Part shown: positions 1-10,000 of the stretch, piece after piece
Numbering within the stretch: the first letter of the stretch is position 1
How the letters are laid out: each line of letters begins with the position of its first letter
NCBI GenBank assembly: GCA_002841375.1
Contig: PGZO01000006.1
Span: 148,063 to 212,062, forward strand
Direction of reading: 5' to 3'
DNA from: Firmicutes bacterium HGW-Firmicutes-7
GTDB lineage: Bacteria; Bacillota; Clostridia; Lachnospirales; Vallitaleaceae
Length of the DNA: 64,000 nucleotides
Notes under the pieces: generated by a model
The model's input: only the letters and a program-made list of their open reading frames with translations
Told to the model about the DNA's origin: nothing
Databases searched by the model: none
Program-made: the position numbers and the translations under genes

Positions 1-710
1 ATGAATTTTTCCCTGAATGAAAGCTTGAGTACATTTTTTTTACAAATAATATCGGGATATAGTTTATTTAACATTTTATAGCAATGATAGTAATTCATCT
101 GCATAGAGAATCTATGATCTGTTCCAAAAGAAAAATCATCTATTGAGTTTTCCTTTTTTTTAATTTTCAATGTTTCTAAATCAAATATGATTTTTTTAAC
201 CTTCGTTGCTTTCTTACCTACATCGTTATATGTAACAAATGGTGAACATGTACCATGTTTCATATATTGAGGCAAGCTTAGCGTTTTTTTCAAGAAACCA
301 TCTCCCTGTAAATTCAAAACTTCTTTGAGTCTACTTGTGTTTATAAAGCACCCTGTCTCTGGAACAACAACCGCATAAAGAGAACCATCTAAAGAATATT
401 CAAAATATAATGCTTTAATAACATTTAAGGGATCCCAAGCTTCTAATAAGTCAGCTTTCTCAAAACAGGTATGCGTTTCATACGGGTGTGAGATGATACG
501 AAAATCAAGCCCTTTAGAAATAAAATACTCCGCTATATAATCAATACCATATTTCTTAAGAAACAATCTACAATAATCGACCCTAGAAAGTTTAAATTCA
601 TTTAAAAGACTATTTGCTTTGTCCCCATTGATTGATGGATCTTTATTTAGCAGGTCAAGATCATCTTTTATTAGCTCATTAGAATTATCATCAATTATAT
701 AAATACTCAT
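1..710 (-). CDS. YbaK/EbsC-fold (aminoacyl-tRNA editing-like) protein, C-terminus beyond the window edge
   Basis: This frame is open from an ATG at 710 to the window edge, giving at least 236 residues. A strong AGGAGGTG ribosome site precedes it. After an N-terminal extension of about 75 residues, the layout resembles the YbaK/ProX/EbsC fold: a segment VIKALYF, a strand YAVVVPETG, then INTSRLKEVL, then a GTCSPF motif where YbaK has GGISPLG, then a strand KKIIFDLETL. Known members hydrolyse mischarged aminoacyl-tRNA in trans or act as ProRS editing domains. It lies 67 bases after the membrane-protein gene, in the direction of the PKS-NRPS operon, so I infer that it belongs to that cluster, as a resistance factor or tailoring enzyme. 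The family call rests on pattern reading, and the extension is unexplained. Confidence 0.55.
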   Translation of the reverse strand, partial: MSIYIIDDNSNELIKDDLDLLNKDPSINGDKANSLLNEFKLSRVDYCRLFLKKYGIDYIAEYFISKGLDFRIISHPYETHTCFEKADLLEAWDPLNVIKALYFEYSLDGSLYAVVVPETGCFINTSRLKEVLNLQGDGFLKKTLSLPQYMKHGTCSPFVTYNDVGKKATKVKKIIFDLETLKIKKKENSIDDFSFGTDHRFSMQMNYYHCYKMLNKLYPDIICKKNVLKLSFREKF

Positions 711-777
711 AGGCTTCACCTCCTAAAAACCGGAATCATATAGTTGTTTATTGAATGCAAATTTGAGACAAACTATA

Positions 778-1326
778 TTATGTAGCTGTGATCTTTTCTG
801 ATACTGGCTTTTCTACTGGCTTTTCTACTGCCTGATTAATTGGACCACCGTGCAAGAACAAACGGAAAAATAATATTAAGCCACCAGTGAAGAAAATTCC
901 GCCAAGTAGTGATACTTGTATCCATTCAAAGGTTTCTTGCTTCTGACTTGCAAAGGCTATTGTATAGTAACAAAAAGCATAATTATTAAAGATCATTGGA
1001 AGGATATCTCCAAGAGAAATAAGCAAAAACACAACTAGAAAAACAGGAACCATATACATATAATATATACCTGTACCACCAACAATATATTGAATCGCTT
1101 TTAGTGCTATTGCACCTAAAAGCAGCCCTGAAATACTTCCTATAAAAATATTCTTTAATTGATTCGTTTTCCATCCAGATACTGCAAAGAGTACAAAAGG
1201 TATAAATGCTGGCCATGTACTCGTGTATTTAAATAATTCTAATAAAAACAATGTTACACAAACCCATACAGCGGCAATAAATGCAGCGATAATGGTACCC
1301 TTTTCAATTTTCAACTTATTCTCCAT
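778..1326 (-). CDS. Small integral membrane protein of the PKS-NRPS operon (DUF1097-like?)
   Basis: This 182-residue protein has about five hydrophobic segments (roughly residues 12-33, 38-50, 59-82, 90-112 and 136-157) and a hydrophilic tail with the tandem motif VEKPVEKPV. The start is supported by AAAGGAGAG just upstream, and the gene follows the NRPS stop by 15 bases, so it is very likely co-transcribed with it. The size and the glycine-rich helices with a WPAF motif recall DUF1097-type inner-membrane proteins, but I do not recognise it firmly. Its position in a biosynthetic operon suggests export, self-protection or membrane anchoring of the product. That role is inference only. Confidence 0.7.
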   Translation of the reverse strand: MENKLKIEKGTIIAAFIAAVWVCVTLFLLELFKYTSTWPAFIPFVLFAVSGWKTNQLKNIFIGSISGLLLGAIALKAIQYIVGGTGIYYMYMVPVFLVVFLLISLGDILPMIFNNYAFCYYTIAFASQKQETFEWIQVSLLGGIFFTGGLILFFRLFLHGGPINQAVEKPVEKPVSEKITAT

Positions 1327-1341
1327 AATCCATCTCTCCTT

Positions 1342-4300
1342 TTAATTGTTTAATGATCTTTCGCTTATATCTAAACCGATATCTTTTGCCAAACGTTCCA
1401 AAACGCCTTTAGGTGGATGAAATTCTAAATCTTCTAACGCTTGCGTCCTCGTTATTTCACCTTTTCTAACAAGACTAGCATATTCCTCATGATACATTGT
1501 ATATTGCATTCTCTTTAAGTCCATATAAGTATTTAGCCATACCATATCACAGTTGGTCGTTCGTCCCGGATAAGATGTCTTCATTTGACGCCAATCGAAC
1601 ATTTCCTCGCACCTTTTTCTTAAAACTACCTTATCTGTTTTATTAAATTTAAATATGTAAAAAGGTATTACAAGTATTTTATCTCTATTGACATTAGCCA
1701 TAAGATCTTCTTTCGTTAAGTACACTTTTTGTTTGCTCATAGGTTTTTGACGTTCCATGAATTCATTGAAAAATTCTTCATTTTCTTGGAATTCTTCGAT
1801 CATATCCTCCCAAAATTCCAAAGCCGTTTCTTTATGTGCCATCATCATAGCTTGTCCTTTTGAATATCCATTAATAATTAAACCAATGTTATATTTGTCT
1901 GCAATTTCTACTGCATTTGCATATAATATGCCACCGCATACAAAGCAACTACTTAATCCTTTAACCTTTGATTGATTCGTATATTTCCATAGTTTTTTCA
2001 TGAAAGGCGAATCGTGTTGTTTAATAATTAAATCAACGTCTAAAGCTTTACAGAGTTTTTTAACATTATTTGTAGCTGTTTCATCTTCGTACCCATGATC
2101 ATTGTGAAACCCTAATACTTTAAGTTTATATCTCGTAACAATTTCAATTAAAGCCGCACTGCTATCAACACCACCACTTAGCGGAACTAAAACGTCATAT
2201 TTATTTCCTAATTTTTTATATTTTTCTAAGCTTCTGAGCAGCTCATCTTCGTCTGCAAAGTCTTTTGAATCATCAATAATTATAGAATCTGACTCTTTGC
2301 AGTAATTGCATAACCCCTCATCACTAATATCAATTTTAGGAAAGGAGCTTGGTAAAATACATTTTTTACAAGTAGTAATATCTTTATTTGTTTTTTCCCA
2401 TAAGTTATTAATATTACTAGTAATCTTTTCCTGTATGGTTTTTACGAATGCTTGAATCGTATCTTGTTTAAATACGTTTTTACTATAAGTCAACATGATG
2501 TGAAGTTGATCTTTAACTATGACAATATTAAAGTGAATCAAATAAGGGAGGCGATTTAATTTTCCAGATGATAGGTTAAGGTTATCAACCTCAAATACTC
2601 TACCGCCGGTTTGATGTTCTAGGTCACCTAAATAGTTATAACCGATTTGGGGAATTGGGCTGTTTACAATACTTTCTTCCTGTTTAATATATTTTAGAAT
2701 CCCATAATTAAAACCATTTCCACGAACTTTCATTATCTGATTTTTTATTTCACTGATTTTACTTAAAGAATCATCATTCTTTTCATCTATTGTAATTTTT
2801 ATTGGATACATTGAAGTAAACCAACCTACTGTCCTCGTCAAGTCAATAGAAGGGTCAATTTCTTCACGCCCATGTCCTTCAAAATCAATGAGTAATTTAT
2901 TATGACCTGTCCACTTAGCCAACGCTTCTACGATACAGGTTAAAAGAAATTCATGCCCACCAACCGCATATTCTAAAGGAATGCCCTTTAATATTTTTTC
3001 AGACTCCCTCATATTTAATGATAAAACATAATCTACTCTGGACTCAGTATTTGATAAAATAGCATCCGAATAGTCTACAGGTATAGAAGGTATTTCCTTC
3101 ATAGAATTTAAACACCAATAATTGATATCTTCTTTAAAGTCATGTGTTTTAGCGTAGTTTTTCAAAGCATTGGTCCATGCGCCAAAGGTTGTCGTTCTAT
3201 TTGGCAAATGTAATTCCTCTCCTGCATCTAACAGTTCATAGCATGAATTAATATCTTCAATAATAATACCAAAAGATACAAAATCAGTAATAAGATGATG
3301 CATATGAATTGCAAGGGTTCCGTTATGATCACCATGGATAAAATAGTTTGCTTTCATTAACGGCGCTATAGATATATCAAATTCCCCTTGGGATTTCGAT
3401 ATAATATTTTGTACTTTTTCATCATGTAGCGTTGTATCCAACCCGGTTAAATCATGAACAGTTAACATCTGGTATTCTTTTTTTTCTTCAATCACTTGAA
3501 TCCATTTTGAAGCCTTTTTTGTATAATAGGCCCTTAATAGGTCATGATGATTGATAATAGCCTTAAATACCTTTTCTAAATAATTAATATTAATTTTCTT
3601 TGTCGTTTTAAGCAAAACAATTTGGTTAAAGTGGTTCAAATCATTAAATTCTTCAAAAAACCAACTTTGTGCTGGTGTTAACCCAATTTCTCCGATGTAA
3701 TCCTTTTCTTCTGTATACTCATTTTCTTCTGTATACTGACTTTCTACTATGTTTTTGTTCTCTTTTAAATTATCTTTGTCTTTTAGGTTCACTTTTTCTT
3801 CTATGTAGTCTTTTTCTTTTATAGTATCTTGACGATTATTTGATATTTGAATATGCTTCACCAGTTCTGCAACTGTGGGATATTGCAGTAAATCACTAGT
3901 TTTACATCCTCGACCAGCTTTTTCTACCTGTCCCGTTTGTCCTGCTGGATCAGCTTTTTCTACCTGTCCCGTTTGTCCTGTTTTTCTTAATTTTTGTATA
4001 ACCTGTATGGCTAATAAGGAATTTCCTCCTAAATTGAAGAAGTTGTCATGAATGCCAATCTCCTTCTTGGTTTTTAATACTTCTGTCCATATTTGGCATA
4101 AGGTTTCTTCTAGTTGATTTCTTGGTGGTTGATAGAGCTCTTTATCTTCTTCGATTATGAAAGGTTTGTTTTGCAGAAGCTTTCTATCAATTTTTCCATT
4201 TTGATTAATTGGCATTTCTCTCAATTGAATAAATCTTGATGGAATCATATAACATGGCATTTTTTCTAATAGCGATTTCCTTATTTCATCTGCCAATAGA

Positions 4301-7080
4301 TTACGCTTAGATACATAATAGCAACAAAGCACTTTTTCTTTATTTAGGTCTTCTTTAACAACGACAACAGCGTCAATAATTTCGTCAATTTTCGTTACAT
4401 ACTCTTCTACTTCTCCACATTCTATTCGATAACCATTTATTTTAACTTGTTGATCAATTCTACCTACAAATTCAATAATGCCGTCACTTCTTTTTCGAAC
4501 AAGATCTCCTGTTTTATATATTGTCTCTCCTTTCATATAGGGATTTTCAACAAACTTTTCAGCTGTTAAGCTATCTCTATTTAAATACCCTCTACATACA
4601 CCCTCACCACCTATGTACAACTCCCCAATAACGTTGTTAGGTACTAGCCGTTTGTTTTGGTCAAAAATATAAAGTTTTACGTTATCTGATGGGACACCTA
4701 TTGGTACGGCTTTCTCTTTATCCTTTTCTTTATCATAGGCATATATCATACATCCCACAACCGTTTCAGTCGGGCCATATTCATTATATTGAATAACCTT
4801 ATCACTAAATTTGTTGGCTATTTCTTCTGCTACTTTTCTTTCAAACTCTTCCCCTCCAACTATAAAGGATTTAAGCCTTTTTACAGAGATATCTTCATTT
4901 ATCAACGCTTTAAGATGGGAAGGCGTAAGCTTTATAATATCAACTTTGTCTTCTTTGAGTATTCTATCCAAGCAAAACTCATCCTCATCATACACTTCAA
5001 TACTATTCCCTGATAGTAAGGGCACAAAGATGGAGGTTACTGTTAAATCAAAAGAAATTGATGAATAAAGTGGAAAAGTTAATGCTGTTTTGTTCTCGCT
5101 ACCATATTGCTTCATTGCCCACCATATATAATTAACGACTCCTTTGTGTTCTATCATAGCTCCCTTAGGTTTTCCCGTAGAGCCAGAAGTATAAATAACA
5201 TATGCTAGATCATTAGAATAATTGATTAAATCAAGGTTTTCATCATTATGCTCATAATTAATAGGCTCATCAAGATATATTTTTATTCCGTTAAAATAAT
5301 CAACTGATTTAATTTCCTTTTGCGTAAGCAAAATATCTGCTTCACTATCTTCAAGTATTAATTTCAATCTTTCATCAGGGTACTTAGGATCTATTGGCAA
5401 ATATGCTCCGCCAGCTTTTAACACCGCAAGCATTCCAATGATGCATTCAATAGAACGATTTGCCATAATGCCAACGATACAATCTTTTCCAACACCATCA
5501 ATTCTTAATCGCCTAGCGAGTTGGTTCGCCTTCTTATTCAGCTCACTATAGGAAATACTTTTGTCTCTACAACGAATCGCAATTTCACCAGGTACTTGTA
5601 TAACCCTTTCTTCAAACAATTCATGAATACATTTGGAATAAGGATACGCTACTTTTGTTTGATTATATGAAATGAGGTGCTCATTCTTTTCTTCCTCTGA
5701 TAACAATGGAAGATCACAAATAGGCATATTGATATTTTCAATAATTCCTTTCAATAGTATATTAAAATGTTTTGACATTCTCTCAATTGTCTCTGTCTGA
5801 AAAAGATCTGTATTATAGTTAAACTTTCCCTGCAAACTGTTACCAGTATCTACTAAAGTAAGAATCATATCAAACTGCCCTTCTTGTTGTGGAAGATTAT
5901 AAGACTCTACTAAAACCCCCTTTGATAAGTTCTTCTGGGTACTATTGAAATTCAAATATTCAAATGTAACCTGAAATATAGGTGACCGACTTGGATCACG
6001 TTTTAATTTCAAACGATCAACCAATGCTACAAAGGGATAGTCCTGGTGCTTTAAAGCTTCGGTTATTGTTGCTCTAACCTCTTGTAATAATTCTTTAAAT
6101 GAATGCATCTCTTTAAAATCAATTCTTATAGCTAACATATTAACGAGATACCCAATAATCTTATCAAAATGTGGTTGTGTTCTTCCGTTTACAGGTATGC
6201 CCACAACAATATCCTCTTGCCCCGTATAACGATGAAGAAATAATTGGAGCGCTGCTTCCAATAATACAAACAGCGTTACGCCTTCTTCTGCAGCACACGT
6301 TTTCAATGCTTTTGTCATTTCTTTATTTATTGTAAATGAACAAGATGAACCATTATAGGTTTGAACAGGTGGTCTTGGTTTATCAATAGGCAATTGTAAT
6401 GTAGACAACTCACCCGATAACTTATCTTTCCAATACGTCCAATGCGTTTCATCCAAAGCACTTCCAGCAATCTTTTTTTGATTGTTAATAAATTCAATAT
6501 ATTGCATTTCTCCAAGTGGTGTTAAAGCGTTGTTTCCAGTTATTTCAGCTTCATATAGTTCCCAAAGCTCTTTATTTATTACTAAAAAAGATTCAAAGTC
6601 AGAGATAATATGATGCGCGGATATTAAAAGGACATAATTATTTTCATCTTTGCAAAAGAGCTTCACTCTAAATAGAGGCCCTTTTTCTAAATCAAATAGT
6701 TGTCTATGGGCTTTCAACACTGTCTCATATAATTGTTCTTCATCAAGAGATTTAACATCTACTTCTTCAAAACACACTTGTTGATAGCCATGTACTGTCT
6801 GTACCGGCTCACCTTCTCTATCATAAAAAGTAGTTCGCAGTGCGTGATGTCTGTTCACCAATTTTTGAAAGGATCTCCTTAGTGCCTTTACATCGATCTT
6901 CGACTTAATTTTAAACGGAAATGCTAGGTTATAGGCTATACTTTCTGGCGCTTCTTTAAATAAGAACCATAACGCTTGCAGACCGTATGAAAGCGCATAT
7001 TCAAACGTTGACTCAGCTGCTTTTTGTAATAATAATTTTTTTAAAATTTCACGATTATCATTTGTTATGTTCGTTTCCAT
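1342..7080 (-). CDS. NRPS C-A(Asn)-T-E with C-terminal PP-loop amidotransferase-like domain
   Basis: This 1912-residue protein is the last assembly-line module. Domains by residue are: condensation (about 30-470, HHIISDF near 155); adenylation (about 480-960, YTSGSTGKPKG near 628, NEYGPTE near 766); carrier (GGNSLLAIQ near 1018); epimerisation (about 1095-1535, HHLITDF near 1261, EGHGRE near 1400, TVGWFT, NYLGDL); and a PP-loop domain (about 1560-1912). The ten specificity residues, aligned by eye to GrsA, read DLTKIGEVGK, one change from the classical Asn code. The E domain implies D-Asn. The C-terminal domain has two CxxC pairs (CKKC, CNYC), the ATP loop PLSGGVDSS near 1631 and a further CFVC, as in PseA/WbpG sugar amidotransferases. 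There is no thioesterase or reductase. GGAAGGTG lies at the end of the preceding PKS gene, 2 bases away. Confidence 0.92.
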   Translation of the reverse strand: METNITNDNREILKKLLLQKAAESTFEYALSYGLQALWFLFKEAPESIAYNLAFPFKIKSKIDVKALRRSFQKLVNRHHALRTTFYDREGEPVQTVHGYQQVCFEEVDVKSLDEEQLYETVLKAHRQLFDLEKGPLFRVKLFCKDENNYVLLISAHHIISDFESFLVINKELWELYEAEITGNNALTPLGEMQYIEFINNQKKIAGSALDETHWTYWKDKLSGELSTLQLPIDKPRPPVQTYNGSSCSFTINKEMTKALKTCAAEEGVTLFVLLEAALQLFLHRYTGQEDIVVGIPVNGRTQPHFDKIIGYLVNMLAIRIDFKEMHSFKELLQEVRATITEALKHQDYPFVALVDRLKLKRDPSRSPIFQVTFEYLNFNSTQKNLSKGVLVESYNLPQQEGQFDMILTLVDTGNSLQGKFNYNTDLFQTETIERMSKHFNILLKGIIENINMPICDLPLLSEEEKNEHLISYNQTKVAYPYSKCIHELFEERVIQVPGEIAIRCRDKSISYSELNKKANQLARRLRIDGVGKDCIVGIMANRSIECIIGMLAVLKAGGAYLPIDPKYPDERLKLILEDSEADILLTQKEIKSVDYFNGIKIYLDEPINYEHNDENLDLINYSNDLAYVIYTSGSTGKPKGAMIEHKGVVNYIWWAMKQYGSENKTALTFPLYSSISFDLTVTSIFVPLLSGNSIEVYDEDEFCLDRILKEDKVDIIKLTPSHLKALINEDISVKRLKSFIVGGEEFERKVAEEIANKFSDKVIQYNEYGPTETVVGCMIYAYDKEKDKEKAVPIGVPSDNVKLYIFDQNKRLVPNNVIGELYIGGEGVCRGYLNRDSLTAEKFVENPYMKGETIYKTGDLVRKRSDGIIEFVGRIDQQVKINGYRIECGEVEEYVTKIDEIIDAVVVVKEDLNKEKVLCCYYVSKRNLLADEIRKSLLEKMPCYMIPSRFIQLREMPINQNGKIDRKLLQNKPFIIEEDKELYQPPRNQLEETLCQIWTEVLKTKKEIGIHDNFFNLGGNSLLAIQVIQKLRKTGQTGQVEKADPAGQTGQVEKAGRGCKTSDLLQYPTVAELVKHIQISNNRQDTIKEKDYIEEKVNLKDKDNLKENKNIVESQYTEENEYTEEKDYIGEIGLTPAQSWFFEEFNDLNHFNQIVLLKTTKKININYLEKVFKAIINHHDLLRAYYTKKASKWIQVIEEKKEYQMLTVHDLTGLDTTLHDEKVQNIISKSQGEFDISIAPLMKANYFIHGDHNGTLAIHMHHLITDFVSFGIIIEDINSCYELLDAGEELHLPNRTTTFGAWTNALKNYAKTHDFKEDINYWCLNSMKEIPSIPVDYSDAILSNTESRVDYVLSLNMRESEKILKGIPLEYAVGGHEFLLTCIVEALAKWTGHNKLLIDFEGHGREEIDPSIDLTRTVGWFTSMYPIKITIDEKNDDSLSKISEIKNQIMKVRGNGFNYGILKYIKQEESIVNSPIPQIGYNYLGDLEHQTGGRVFEVDNLNLSSGKLNRLPYLIHFNIVIVKDQLHIMLTYSKNVFKQDTIQAFVKTIQEKITSNINNLWEKTNKDITTCKKCILPSSFPKIDISDEGLCNYCKESDSIIIDDSKDFADEDELLRSLEKYKKLGNKYDVLVPLSGGVDSSAALIEIVTRYKLKVLGFHNDHGYEDETATNNVKKLCKALDVDLIIKQHDSPFMKKLWKYTNQSKVKGLSSCFVCGGILYANAVEIADKYNIGLIINGYSKGQAMMMAHKETALEFWEDMIEEFQENEEFFNEFMERQKPMSKQKVYLTKEDLMANVNRDKILVIPFYIFKFNKTDKVVLRKRCEEMFDWRQMKTSYPGRTTNCDMVWLNTYMDLKRMQYTMYHEEYASLVRKGEITRTQALEDLEFHPPKGVLERLAKDIGLDISERSLNN
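3915..3980 (-). repeat. 30-bp perfect direct repeat inside the carrier-domain coding region
   Basis: The 30 bases at 3915-3944 recur exactly at 3951-3980, a 36-base period. In the protein this gives GQTGQVEKA twice, just after the phosphopantetheine serine helix of the carrier domain, lengthening a normally short loop. The period is a multiple of three, so the frame is kept. Confidence 0.9.
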
Positions 7081-7082
7081 CT

Positions 7083-10000
7083 TTATACACCTTCCTTTAT
7101 CTGATCTAATAACCTGGTTACCTCTTCTTCTGATAAATCCTCAATATCTAATAATAGTTCTGCTACAGTTTCAGGCTCAACCTTCTTGCGCTCCTCATTA
7201 ACGATGTACGCTTTAGTTGATAGAATCTTTTCTTCTAACCCAAATAATTCTATAAGCTGATCTTGGTATAATTCAAGGAAGTAGTTGGTCAATTCAGCAA
7301 TTGTATGGTATTCAAAGAAAAGTGTTTTTGGTAATTGCCCAAATATTTTTTCTAGCTCATTGGTAAATTGCATAATCATGACTGAATCAATGCCGTATTT
7401 TTCTATTGGTACATCTACTTCGATTCGTTCTATTGGGAGTTTAATTTCCTCACACATCAACTCCATAAAATAAATTCGTGTTCTTTCTTCAAGAACTTCT
7501 TTAATAGATGAATAATGATCTACTTCCTTATCTTCCCTTATGCTGTTTCCTGTAGCTGCTGACTCTTTCATAGATGTTTCTTCAACTACATTGGATATTT
7601 CTAATCGTTTAGTTGCATCCATATCACTCAATGAAGTTATTTCCGTTGTACTTTGATATATTTTTTCAATCGTGGTAGGTACCCAATATCTTTCCTTTGC
7701 AAATGGATAAAGTGGTAAAGAGATCTTTTGTAACAAGTTATTTTCATACATAACCCTCCAATCTAAGTTGATGCCACATACCCAAAGTTCAGCAAGTAGC
7801 TCAAATTCATTGTTTTGAAATAATTCATTGATGAATTCTTTACCTTTTTGAGCTTTTATTAATTTATCTAATGTTAACTGCCTAGACCTTTTGTTTCCGA
7901 TATAGATTTTATCATTGCTGCCTTCTCCACTAAGGTACTGTTTAAGTTGTTGTATCGCTTCTGGGATACTATAGGCAATTACTGCTACACGTTCATCCAT
8001 CGCTTCTCTACTGACTTGTAACGTATAGGAAATATTGTCAATGCTTAGTGCCGTTGCCTTATTGTTAAGTGCACGTTCTAAGGTTTTTATTAGATTAAAA
8101 GCATACTCCCTTAATCTATCTGAATTACTTGCAGACAATAATACAATATGGGGTTTTTGTTCCTCCATTATTTCTTTATATGCATTTTCTACATATTCTT
8201 CAATAATGATGTGGGCATTCGCTCCTCCTGCTCCAAACGCACTAATACCTGCTCTTCTAGGCGCTTTTCTTCCTCCAATTTCAGGCTGTTTCCAATCTTC
8301 AAGTTTATTTTGAACATGAAAAGGTGTCACCATAAAATTAATGTTTGGGTTCAATACTTGTGAATGAAGAGATGGCACAAGTTTTTTATGCTTCATTTGT
8401 AACAGTACTTTTGTAATTCCTGCTATCCCTGCTGCTGATTCAAGATGTCCGATATTGGATTTTACTGAGCCAATGGAACAATATTGTTTATCACTTGAAT
8501 ACTTCCCAAGGGATTTTATTAAGCCCGATATCTCTACTGGATCTCCCAATGATGTTCCTGTACCATGTGCCTCAATATAGCTTATCGTTCTAGGATCAAT
8601 TCCCGATCTTTTAATTGCCTTGTCAATTAACGTCCCTTGTGCATTAGGATTTGGAATTGTATATCCATTCGTTTTACCTCCATGGTTTAGACTACTCCCT
8701 TTTATAACCCCATAAACCTGATCTTTGTCTTCTAGCGCTTTATGTAACGGTTTTAAAATGATAGCACCTACTCCTTCCCCTGGCACATACCCGTCTCCAC
8801 CTTCTCCAAAGCTTCTACACTTACCATCACTAGATACAAACTTCCCCTGACTTAAGCCAATATATTTATTAGGATGTATCGATAAGTTTACACCTCCTGC
8901 AATGACGATATCGCTGTCGCCACTGCGTATGCTTTCACAGGCAAGATGCACTGCTGTAATAGATGAAGAACACATTGTATCCAACGCAATACTAGGTCCA
9001 CTTAAATTCAAACAATAGGATACTCGATTTGCGATAGATGCATAAGATGAACTTAATGCCATAACATTTCCTTTCATCGATTCTTCTGCGCCATACATTT
9101 GATAATGACCATTCATTACGCCTACAAATACCCCTACGCAGCTTTGATTTAATGCGTCTTTTGTATAGCCCGCATCTTCAACCGCATGCCATGCTGTTTC
9201 TAAAAACAGCCTTTCCTGGGGATCCATAATCTCCGCTTCTTTTGGAGAAATATTAAAAAATAACGGATCAAATTTATCTATATCTTCGAGGAATCCTCCC
9301 CATTTGCTATAACATTTTCCCTTTTTCTTTTTGTCAGGGTCGTAGTATTTACTATGATCCCATCTATCAGAAGGAATCTCCGTTATACAATCTTTTCCCG
9401 CTTGAATATTTTCCCAGAAAGCTTCAATATTTTTTGCCATGGGATATCTGCCACTTAAGCCAATAATGGCAATATCCTTATTTATTGTTTCATTTCCCAC
9501 TATTGCTGATGTATAAAAGCGTGGTCTATTGTTTATTCCTTCTTTCTGCCCAATATGAACTTCTTGGCTTTTGATTGGTGCTTTTTCTTTTATCATACCT
9601 GTTATTTCAATTAATTTTTCGTTATAGGTATTCATAAAATAATTGGTTAATTCCTCAAGGTTTTGGTATTCAAATAACAAGGTTTTAGGTAGTTCTCCAA
9701 AGTACTTTTCAAATTCTTTATTTAAGCTTATGATCATTACAGAATCGATTCCATATTTTTCAAAAGGTTCAGATGAAATAATTCTAGTTGCTGGCAACTT
9801 AATTTCTTTTGATAATAATTCCTTAAAGAAGGCTTCGGATTTATGATATAGCTGTTCTCTTTGGTGAATAGATAAATCTGGTTTGCTTGTTTTTTCTATC
9901 TTATTCGTGTTCTTTTGTGCTTCAACCATACGGCTTATCCTGGCTTCATCTCCAGAGAGAACAAGCATATTGACTACACCAAGCTTCAAGCCATCTTGAA

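Noticed and set aside
2370..3800. Reading the second HHxxxDx domain of the NRPS as a normal condensation domain.
   Set aside because: EGHGRE, TVGWFT and NYLGDL are epimerisation-domain motifs, so it is called E.
1095..7080. A thioesterase or reductase domain at the NRPS C-terminus.
   Set aside because: No GxSxG or reductase nucleotide-binding motif was found; the C-terminal 350 residues fit a PP-loop domain instead.
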